Part shown: positions 44,587 through 49,742 of the stretch, in pieces
Layout: each line of letters opens with the position of its first letter
How positions within the stretch are numbered: position 1 is the first letter of the stretch
DNA from: Clostridia bacterium
GTDB lineage: Bacteria > Bacillota > Clostridia > TANB77 > CAG-465
Length of the DNA stretch: 58,422 nt
Assembly: GCA_017626395.1 (NCBI GenBank)
Contig: JAGAIU010000037.1
Location: 1-58,422 of the forward strand
Direction of reading: 5' to 3'
The notes under the pieces: generated by a model
What the model saw: only the letters and a program-made list of their open reading frames with translations
The model's database searches: none
What the model was told of the DNA's origin: nothing
Program-made: the position numbers and the translations under genes

Positions 44587-45005
44587 TATTCAACACCTCC
44601 GTCACTATATTTTTCTTTCATCCAAGCAAAATCTAACATTACTCTTGTATAAGACTTTTGCTCATCAGACACACCACTATCAAGACAAATAAGTAATAAT
44701 TTCTTTTCAGTTATATAACTAATCATCTTGTGATAAAAATAAACCGGTTGTCTTGTCAGCCTAGAAAAATCCGTAACAACAATTACATTTATTTTTCCAT
44801 CTCTAATGTCTTTTAACATTCTTTTATATGCAGGTCTATTTTCAGTAGTACCAGATTTTCCATTATCTCTATAAACTTTTACTACATCTGGATAACCACT
44901 ATATCTGCAATAAGATAATACATATTCTTCTTGCCTTTTTAATGCCTCATCATCTTTATGTGCTACCCTTACATAAACTCCTATTCTATATTCTTTGATT
45001 TCCAT
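44586..45005 (-). CDS. Small serine recombinase-like protein lacking the catalytic serine (first of three)
   Basis: 139 residues covering only the resolvase catalytic domain. The usual Y-x-R-x-S start reads YVRVAHKDDEALKRQ, with Ala in place of the nucleophile Ser. The DNGKSGTTENRPAYKRML region and the arginine motif VVTDFSRLTRQ remain. Without the serine it cannot cut DNA and may act as a partner that shapes the large recombinase complex. It is first in a three-gene overlapping recombinase operon. GGAGAG precedes the start. Confidence 0.88.
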   Translation of the reverse strand: MEIKEYRIGVYVRVAHKDDEALKRQEEYVLSYCRYSGYPDVVKVYRDNGKSGTTENRPAYKRMLKDIRDGKINVIVVTDFSRLTRQPVYFYHKMISYITEKKLLLICLDSGVSDEQKSYTRVMLDFAWMKEKYSDGGVE

Positions 45006-45065
45006 AATTTTTTCTCTCCTTTCATTTGCAATTTGATTTTATAAAGAAGAGAATTAAATTACGAT

Positions 45066-45088
45066 TGTGCGATTTTTCTAATCGCACA
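45066..45088. repeat. Inverted repeat between the cassette and recombinase genes
   Basis: Perfect 8-bp arms TGTGCGAT (45066-45073) and ATCGCACA (45081-45088). It could be a hairpin after the DUF6870-like gene, or an operator of the recombinase operon; the U-run is missing on the minus strand. Confidence 0.55.
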
Positions 45089-45094
45089 CTTGAC

Positions 45095-45361
45095 TTACTT
45101 ATATATATTTTTTATTACAGAAGTTAAGCATTCTTCTGCTCTTTTTTCTGTATTAGAAAACTCTATTTTTACTTTTTTACCATTACATTTAAACATATAT
45201 GGATTAGATGAGGATTTAATAAAATCCAATAGTTTTTCATTACTATTGGATTTCTTGCTAAACTTTATTTCAGATATTTCTTCTAAATCTTCTAATTTCA
45301 CATCATCAAAAGATAAATTATATTTTTCTTTAAGTTTATGTCTTAAATCATTAACATCCAT
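45095..45361 (-). CDS. Small DUF6870-like protein
   Basis: 88 residues. The C-terminal half NEKLLDFIKSSSNPYMF-KCNGKKVKIEFSNTEKRAEECL resembles the DUF6870 pattern (a K/Q-NPY followed by a Cys and a V-K-V-x-F strand). DUF6870 proteins are often near recombinases in Bacillota mobile elements. The family call is from pattern memory. The start is fixed by overlap with the upstream stop (TGATG) and GGAGG. It is the last gene of a four-gene cassette. Confidence 0.6.
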   Translation of the reverse strand: MDVNDLRHKLKEKYNLSFDDVKLEDLEEISEIKFSKKSNSNEKLLDFIKSSSNPYMFKCNGKKVKIEFSNTEKRAEECLTSVIKNIYK

Positions 45362-45555
45362 CAAAATATCCTCCATTTCTTTCTTTTAGTTTTTAAAACA
45401 TATTGGTCTTTGCTAGTAAAACCAAAATAATCACATTTAAGCAAAACATTATCAACCATTGTTTCTGCCTCTTTTTTATTTTTCGCCTTTACTTGAACAT
45501 CTTGTTTATATTTCTTCGTTATAATAGTCACTATATATTCTTTTTCTTTCTTCAT
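45361..45555 (-). CDS. Small basic protein of the MazF cassette
   Basis: 64 residues, mostly Lys-rich beta-strand-like sequence (YIVTIITKKYKQDVQVKAKNKKEAE), ending VLKTKRKKWRIF. The start is chosen at the ATG following GGAGGAAAAG; it lies about 50 bases inside the MazF-like gene. The stop overlaps the next start. No family is recognised; the role could be small DNA- or RNA-binding. Confidence 0.6.
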   Translation of the reverse strand: MKKEKEYIVTIITKKYKQDVQVKAKNKKEAETMVDNVLLKCDYFGFTSKDQYVLKTKRKKWRIF

Positions 45556-45946
45556 CTTTTCCTCCAATCCTTAAACTTTTTAAATATGCAATAAAATCAA
45601 TATCTTCACTTTCAATAAGTCCGTTATTGATTTTTTCTAATGTATTAAAATCAACTTTCCCTTTATACGCTACAAGTCTAGTTTTATCAATAGTTCTTAA
45701 TTGCTCTAACAATATCAATGAATCATACTTTAAAAAATAATTCTTTCTTATTATTATATGTGTAGGCAATTTTGTTTTCTTTAATATTTTAGTTAAAGGT
45801 GCTACCAATATAGTGGGACTATATTTATTATTTAAATCGTTTGAAAGAATCACCACAGGTCTTCTTCCATATTGTTCACTTCCAACTGTTGGATTTAAAT
45901 CTGCAATAAATACACTTCCCCTTTTAATCTTATCTTCTTCTATCAT
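45506..45946 (-). CDS. MazF/PemK-like mRNA interferase
   Basis: 146 residues. RGSVFIADLNPTVGSEQYGRRPVVILSND is the MazF/PemK opening (residues about 9-37), and LLEQLRTIDKTRL contains the conserved R-x-I-D-K-x-R-L strand. The catalytic-type Arg and the GSEQ-G-RRPV loop are intact. In a toxin-antitoxin pair it would cut mRNA. The upstream overlapping gene product is not a recognisable MazE antitoxin. It may act in element maintenance. A C-terminal extension of about 25 residues is charged. Confidence 0.85.
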   Translation of the reverse strand: MIEEDKIKRGSVFIADLNPTVGSEQYGRRPVVILSNDLNNKYSPTILVAPLTKILKKTKLPTHIIIRKNYFLKYDSLILLEQLRTIDKTRLVAYKGKVDFNTLEKINNGLIESEDIDFIAYLKSLRIGGKDEERKRIYSDYYNEEI

Positions 45947-46139
45947 CTAATTGAGCCGTACATATAATTTGTGGTGTTGTTCCGTCAAAAAAATTTAATA
46001 TATTTAATTTCCTATTTTTTAAATAATCTGTTAATACTCTAACTACATCTTCTTGTGCTTTTTTCATACTTGTTTGAGAATGATCCATTGTTGTTTCAAA
46101 TACCAATTTAACTCTAACTTTATATCTTTTTCTTTTCAT
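45930..46139 (-). CDS. Small protein preceding MazF-like gene, unknown
   Basis: 69 residues. The start at MKRKRYKVR follows an excellent AAGGAGG. It overlaps the MazF-like gene by 17 bases. The sequence has an alpha/beta look (VRVKLVFETT, then a helix KAQEDVVRVLTDYLKN) and ends DDRRR. By position it is a candidate antitoxin, but no AbrB/MazE or RHH pattern is visible. Confidence 0.6.
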   Translation of the reverse strand: MKRKRYKVRVKLVFETTMDHSQTSMKKAQEDVVRVLTDYLKNRKLNILNFFDGTTPQIICTAQLDDRRR

Positions 46140-46402
46140 AATTTTCCTCCTTAATATGTAGAAAGCCAAAGTAAAAATACTCTGGCTTTAATATCTTTAA
46201 TTTTCTTCTTTTATATTTAGACTGATATTTTTCTCAATACCCTCAGTATGGGATTTCATCAAATTGTTGAATTGCTAAATCAACATCACAGGAATTTCAC
46301 CTCCCCGAGGTTCTCTCCGGGCTGCCCCCATTGCTTGTATCTGTGGCTAGGCAGGAGTATCTTTAATACTACTATTTGTCTTTGCAAATTAGGTGCTACC
46401 TA
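46140..46402 (-). ncRNA. Structured, relatively GC-rich untranslated region upstream of the MazF cassette
   Basis: Read on the minus strand this region contains a chain of hairpins: TTAGGT/ACCTAA, AGTAT/ATACT, CTGCC/GGCAG, CCCG/CGGG, AAAGCCA/TGGCTTT. It is clearly richer in G+C than the neighbouring genes. It also carries short frames without full start signals, one ending AIQQFDEIPY just after GAGGTG-like sequence. It may be a structured leader RNA of the cassette or a remnant of a small gene common in such elements. Confidence 0.4.
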
Positions 46403-46432
46403 ATTTTATGGTCAAGCATTTTATCGTCAAGC
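46403..46432. repeat. Two tandem 15-bp repeats
   Basis: ATTTTATGGTCAAGC followed directly by ATTTTATCGTCAAGC; on the minus strand each carries GCTTGAC, promoter -35-like. Likely a protein-binding pair or doubled promoter element. Confidence 0.6.
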
Positions 46433-46511
46433 GTACTTACCAATGTGCTATCAATAGTAGGAATGTATCTGATGAATGTTTATCAAATTTTCAAAGAACA
46501 CACCCTGCACC

Positions 46512-46557
46512 AAAAAAGGAACAGGAGAAAGAGATTTATTCCCTTTCACCTGTTTCC
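46512..46557 (-). terminator. Strong terminator of the sigma-like gene
   Basis: GGAACAGG-GAAAG pairs with CTTTC-CCTGTTTCC (46518-46531 and 46543-46557, one mismatch) and is followed by six U on the minus strand, 33 bases after the stop of the sigma-like gene. Confidence 0.88.
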
Positions 46558-46589
46558 TCACTTAAACGCAAAATAACAACCCTAAACTT

Positions 46590-47066
46590 TTATTTTTTTA
46601 AAATTTCTTTCAATTTTATTCTTGCAAGGTTTAAACTCTTATTTACTGCTTGTTGTGTTGTATTTTCTTCTTTTGCAATTTGATACTCATTCTTATCATC
46701 AAAATAATATTTTTTTATTCTTTGCTTTTGAACTTCTGGTAACATTTCTATTGCACTTTTTAATTCTTCAAATGTAGTTTTTCTAATAATCTCATCTTCT
46801 AAACTTAAAGGCTTGTCCATTGCACGACTATTCATATTGTTTTCAAATATTTCTGAATGCTCAATATGTCTGTCATATTCATTCAATTCAGATAAATCCT
46901 CTAATTCAAATTTATCAAATGCTTTATATATTTTTCTTGATACTTCAACTTCGTGTTTTACTCCTCTGCCATCTTTAAAAGTAATAGTATATATATTTTT
47001 TTCTTCACAATAATTTAGTGTATAAGGATTATCCTTACATTTTCTTCTTTTTGGGCGTTCTGTCAT
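46590..47066 (-). CDS. Sigma-70 region 4-like regulator of mobile-element type
   Basis: 158 residues. The C-terminal part LPEVQKQRIKKYYFDDKNEYQIAKEENTTQQAV (residues about 108-141) followed by SLNLARIKLKEIL is a sigma region 4 helix-turn-helix. The N-terminal half binds no recognised partner. Proteins of this size and shape are frequent in conjugative and mobilisable elements of Bacillota and probably activate element genes. GGAGG precedes the ATG, and a long hairpin-containing leader lies upstream. Confidence 0.82.
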   Translation of the reverse strand: MTERPKRRKCKDNPYTLNYCEEKNIYTITFKDGRGVKHEVEVSRKIYKAFDKFELEDLSELNEYDRHIEHSEIFENNMNSRAMDKPLSLEDEIIRKTTFEELKSAIEMLPEVQKQRIKKYYFDDKNEYQIAKEENTTQQAVNKSLNLARIKLKEILKK

Positions 47067-47078
47067 CTTTCTTTCCTC

Positions 47079-47114
47079 CTATCAATTTCAAATTTTTCAA
47101 CTCAAAATTGATAG
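47079..47114 (-). promoter_or_regulatory. Hairpin touching the ribosome binding site of the sigma-like gene
   Basis: Minus-strand arms CTATCAATTT and AAATTGATAG (47105-47114 and 47079-47088) form a 10-bp stem whose 3' arm abuts the GGAGG. It could hinder ribosome access. Confidence 0.5.
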
Positions 47115-47160
47115 TTGGTGGACTTCTACACCTATATAGACCCGTAGTATTTACGCAACA

Positions 47161-47208
47161 AAAAAAGCCGAATGTATCCCTAACAAATACGGGATTACAT
47201 CCGGCTTT
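47161..47208 (-). terminator. Terminator/attenuator in the sigma-like gene leader
   Basis: Long stem on the minus strand: AAAGCCG...CCC with GGG...CGGCTTT (47164-47208, about 14 paired bases with two mismatches), followed by seven U. It is inside the leader, about 95 bases before the sigma-like start. A 78-codon reading frame from near 47271 runs through it. Confidence 0.7.
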
Positions 47209-47355
47209 CATATATATAACATTTAATTCTACAATTTCTTTAATGTAGTATTTTCTCACAATCATAGGCATATCCTCACTAACAGATCAATGCCTATCTT
47301 GGATATCATTAGTACAAATAAATACTACTTAAAAATTGTACTTATCTCATTGTTT

Positions 47356-47397
47356 AAAAAAAAGCAGCAAACTATCTTTTATAGAAAATTTACTGCT
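47356..47397 (-). terminator. Promoter-proximal terminator, copy 1
   Basis: AGCAG (RNA 5' arm, at 47393-47397) pairs with CTGCT (47363-47367), with an inner CTAT/ATAG stem, followed by eight U and AAAC. It is related in sequence to the leader terminator at 49321-49357. Confidence 0.72.
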
Positions 47398-47635
47398 CAA
47401 TCATTCCTATATGTTTTTTATTTAATTTTAATCACTTACTCTTTCTATTTATATTTGGCATTGTCAAACCCATTATACGACACATTTTTCACGAATTTTG
47501 TCAGAATTTGGCAGAAATGAAAAAAATGTCATATTTTTTTCATATTATTTACAAATTTAATAAAAAATAGTCTATTTCCCCTAGAAAAATAATAATAGCC
47601 CAAGTTAATGGAATAATATTACTGGGTGAAACTAA

Positions 47636-48055
47636 ATGATTATTAAAAATTTAAGAGAAAGTAGAGAGATTTTAGATATAAAACAAAAAGATGTAGCAGA
47701 TTTATTTTCTGTTAATTTTACTACTGTGTCTGGTTGGGAAACAGGAAAAGATACTATCCCTCTAAAAAGGTTAATTGAATATGCAAATCACTTCAATTAT
47801 AGTTTAGATTATTTATTTGGTATTACACGATATAACGATTCAAGTTATTTACCACTAGAAATAGATTTGGATATAATCGCAAAGAACTTAAAATTATTAA
47901 GAAAACAACATAAATTAACACAAGAAGATGTGGCTAAGAAAATAAATACTACACAAGCCTCTTATGCACATTATGAAAATGCAGTTAATCTAATACCAAC
48001 TGCATTCTTATATAATTTAACATATATAAACCTTTCTCTATTGACTCATTATTAG
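47636..48055 (+). CDS. Tandem XRE-type repressor, C-terminus frameshifted
   Basis: 139 residues with two HTH_3 domains: MIIKNLRESREILDIKQ onward to KRLIEYANHFNYSL, and NLKLLRKQHKLTQEDVAKK onward to HYENAVNLIPTAFLYNL. After LYNLT the frame gives YINLSLLTHY and stops. Shifting the frame by two bases near 48022 gives YKPFSIDSLLGRKKQ ending at 48072, the normal ending of such repressors. So the gene carries a one- or two-base indel (or sequencing error) near its end; both HTH domains are intact. GGGTGA precedes the ATG. Confidence 0.82.
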   Translation: MIIKNLRESREILDIKQKDVADLFSVNFTTVSGWETGKDTIPLKRLIEYANHFNYSLDYLFGITRYNDSSYLPLEIDLDIIAKNLKLLRKQHKLTQEDVAKKINTTQASYAHYENAVNLIPTAFLYNLTYINLSLLTHY

Positions 48056-48061
48056 GTAGAA

Positions 48062-48094
48062 AAAAGCAATAAATCGTTAAGACTTATTGCTTTT
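48062..48094. terminator. Bidirectional terminator between convergent genes
   Basis: 11-bp stem AAAAGCAATAA (48062-48072) / TTATTGCTTTT (48084-48094) serving the plus-strand XRE gene and the minus-strand pseudo-receiver gene. Confidence 0.82.
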
Positions 48095-48743
48095 CTATTG
48101 TTTCAAATTTTAATTTTTTTAATACTTTTGGGAAAACCTCTCTTACTTTATCTTCATCTAATACTTTCTGAATATGTTCATTAAATCCATAAGATATAAA
48201 TTTATCTCTATCATTAGATACTGTTAGTACAATAACAGGTGTATCAAAATCTTCTATTTCTTTCAGTTCGTCTAATAATTGATAACTTCTATTGATTTTA
48301 GACTTATGAATACTACCATAATATTCATTATTTGAAATGATTAGATCATAGTGCATAAAGTTTTTTACTCTTTCTATTACATCTTCGGCAGTTTCTACTA
48401 CATCTACATCAAAGCCCATTTTCATTAAAACTCCACAAGTATTTCTAGCAGAAAAAGAGTCATAATCTCCTACTAAAATTTTAGGTATCTTTTTACCAAC
48501 AACTCTATATTGATGTTCTTTACTGATAGTCATTTTTTCAATGCCAACACTTTTAATTTCTTTGTCATAATCTATTCTTTCTAACTCTCTTTTATAGATA
48601 TCTCTTAATTCAACTTCTTTATTTAATCGTTCTATTTCTTTGTTTAATTCTTCCATTTTCATTTTTGTTTTCTCAACATAATCTGATATAAAGCAAAAAC
48701 AAATTATAATAAACACACCTAATCCCACTACTACAAATTCCAT
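48084..48743 (-). CDS. Membrane-anchored pseudo-receiver protein
   Basis: 219 residues. A single membrane segment (VVVGLGVFIIICFCFISDYV), a coiled coil (MKMEELNKEIERLNKEVELR) and a receiver-like domain beginning KIPKILVGDYDSFSAR. The receiver's first acidic site (D93) and the TVSND and HIQKVLD regions are recognisable. The phosphoacceptor position in HYDLIISNN reads Asn138 instead of Asp, so normal phosphorylation is unlikely. It would sense through another ligand or protein contact. It is cotranscribed, 14 bases downstream, with an unknown gene, and both share a GIEKMTI segment. Confidence 0.72.
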   Translation of the reverse strand: MEFVVVGLGVFIIICFCFISDYVEKTKMKMEELNKEIERLNKEVELRDIYKRELERIDYDKEIKSVGIEKMTISKEHQYRVVGKKIPKILVGDYDSFSARNTCGVLMKMGFDVDVVETAEDVIERVKNFMHYDLIISNNEYYGSIHKSKINRSYQLLDELKEIEDFDTPVIVLTVSNDRDKFISYGFNEHIQKVLDEDKVREVFPKVLKKLKFETIEKQ

Positions 48744-48757
48744 TTTTATTCCACTCC

Positions 48758-49282
48758 TTAATATATAATATTCTCTTTTATCTTATATCTATCTTTTAAT
48801 ATTTCCCTAGCCTTATTATAAATTTCAGTTTTATAATTTTTTATTTCTCTATAATCATCTAAACACATAACAATTTCATCAAATATTTCTTTACTAGGTA
48901 CTGAATATAATTCTTCCAAATAATAATTTTTATAACATTCATAAGCAAATAAAGTTGCTGCTACTAAAATAAGTTCTTCTTTTCTAATTTCATCATTTAA
49001 CATCATATTATCGTATAATCTTTTAACTTCAATAAAATCATTGTTTGATAATAATATTTCGTTTTTTAAATCAGTATTTAAATTGTAATAACTTTTTAAT
49101 TCATCACCACTATCTGGTGGAAGTTTTTTAATAACTCTTTGAAAACTATCACGCTCACCTTCAAATAGTAATTCAATATTACAATAATACTTGTCAGGAC
49201 TTACCCTTACACCTCTTTCTACTTTTTTTGTCACTTCTTCTCTTATAGTCATTTTCTCAATGCCATTAGTTATTGTAATCAT
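48758..49282 (-). CDS. Unknown protein paired with the pseudo-receiver
   Basis: 174 residues, unrecognised. Mostly helical and acidic, no signal peptide or membrane segment. The N-terminus MITITNGIEKMTIREEV shares GIEKMTI with the pseudo-receiver protein. AGGAGG lies 5 bases before the ATG. It is first in a two-gene operon transcribed from a consensus promoter (49375-49403) through a promoter-proximal terminator. A soluble partner or input protein for the pseudo-receiver is a reasonable inference, unproven. Confidence 0.62.
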   Translation of the reverse strand: MITITNGIEKMTIREEVTKKVERGVRVSPDKYYCNIELLFEGERDSFQRVIKKLPPDSGDELKSYYNLNTDLKNEILLSNNDFIEVKRLYDNMMLNDEIRKEELILVAATLFAYECYKNYYLEELYSVPSKEIFDEIVMCLDDYREIKNYKTEIYNKAREILKDRYKIKENIIY

Positions 49283-49320
49283 TATTCCTCCTATTTAATC
49301 TATTTCCCCAAGTCGTTTTT

Positions 49321-49357
49321 AAAAAAAAGACAGTACACCTATATATCAAATGTACTG
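49321..49357 (-). terminator. Promoter-proximal terminator, copy 2 (leader of the pseudo-receiver operon)
   Basis: CAGTACA (RNA 5' arm at 49351-49357) pairs with TGTACTG (49331-49337), followed by C and eight U. It starts about 11 bases after the expected transcription start, before the first gene. Confidence 0.78.
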
Positions 49358-49374
49358 CTTAATAGACAATTTAT

Positions 49375-49403
49375 ATTATAACACCCTTTATTTTAAAAGT
49401 CAA
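49375..49403 (-). promoter_or_regulatory. Consensus promoter of the pseudo-receiver operon
   Basis: -35 TTGACT (49398-49403), 17-bp spacer, -10 TATAAT (49375-49380) on the minus strand. Start expected near 49368. Confidence 0.8.
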
Positions 49404-49438
49404 CCGATATCGGCGCACAATTTCAGCAGATATCTGCT
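49404..49438. promoter_or_regulatory. Two GATATC-centred palindromes in the divergent promoter region
   Basis: CCGATATCGG (49404-49413) and AGCAGATATCTGCT (49425-49438), centres 23 bp apart. They lie next to the minus-strand -35 box and reach the plus-strand -10-like TACAAT (49438-49443). Probable operators for an HTH protein such as the XRE gene that follows. Confidence 0.68.
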
Positions 49439-49470
49439 ACAATTTTATTGATTGTAGGAGGTGTTTATAT

Positions 49471-49710
49471 ATGTTATTTAAACAAGCATTGAGTCAACGC
49501 ATTTTTGAATTATGCAATAAATATAATTACACCCCTAACAGACTTGCTGAATTATCTGCAATCGCCCCATCAACATTAAGAGCATTATTGGCGAATAAAG
49601 TAGATAATCCTAGTTCATACATTGTATATAAAATATGTAGAACATTCAAGATTACTCTGTCAGAGTTTTATGATTCAAAATTGTTTGACGCAGATAAACT
49701 AGAAGATTAA
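49471..49710 (+). CDS. Small XRE-family regulator
   Basis: 79 residues forming one XRE helix-turn-helix (LSQRIFELCNKYNYTPNRLAELSAIAPSTLRALLANK, given as residues about 7-43) with a short C-terminal helix. The GGAGG is 8 bases before the ATG, and a short inverted repeat CTACAAT/ATTGTAG ends at that GGAGG. By size and position it is likely the autoregulator acting on the adjacent palindromes and also controlling the minus-strand operon. A good terminator follows. Confidence 0.88.
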   Translation: MLFKQALSQRIFELCNKYNYTPNRLAELSAIAPSTLRALLANKVDNPSSYIVYKICRTFKITLSEFYDSKLFDADKLED

Positions 49711-49740
49711 AGACTATTCTCACGAATAGTCTTTATCTTT
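49710..49740 (+). terminator. Terminator of the small XRE gene
   Basis: 10-bp perfect stem AAGACTATTC (49710-49719) / GAATAGTCTT (49724-49733) followed by TATC and a T-run. Confidence 0.88.
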
Positions 49741-49742
49741 TT

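Larger units (their letters stand above)
47115..47635. other. Regulatory stretch between sigma-like gene and XRE gene
   Basis: About 520 bases without a confident gene. It contains two minus-strand terminators (47161-47208 and 47356-47397), a -10-like TATAAT at 47472-47477 and the promoter region of the plus-strand XRE gene. A leader ORF for the sigma-like gene begins near 47271 but crosses a terminator. Confidence 0.5.

Noticed and set aside
45066..45088. Intrinsic terminator after the DUF6870-like gene
   Set aside because: The stem is perfect but no U-run follows on the minus strand, so I list it only as an inverted repeat.
47035..47271. 78-codon minus-strand frame overlapping the sigma-like gene start
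   Set aside because: It crosses a strong terminator and a second hairpin and ends in low-complexity sequence; I treat it as a possible leader frame rather than a gene.
47290..47520. 76-codon plus-strand frame before the XRE gene
   Set aside because: It runs antisense to two terminator and promoter elements, has no ribosome binding site, and its composition is hydrophobic noise.
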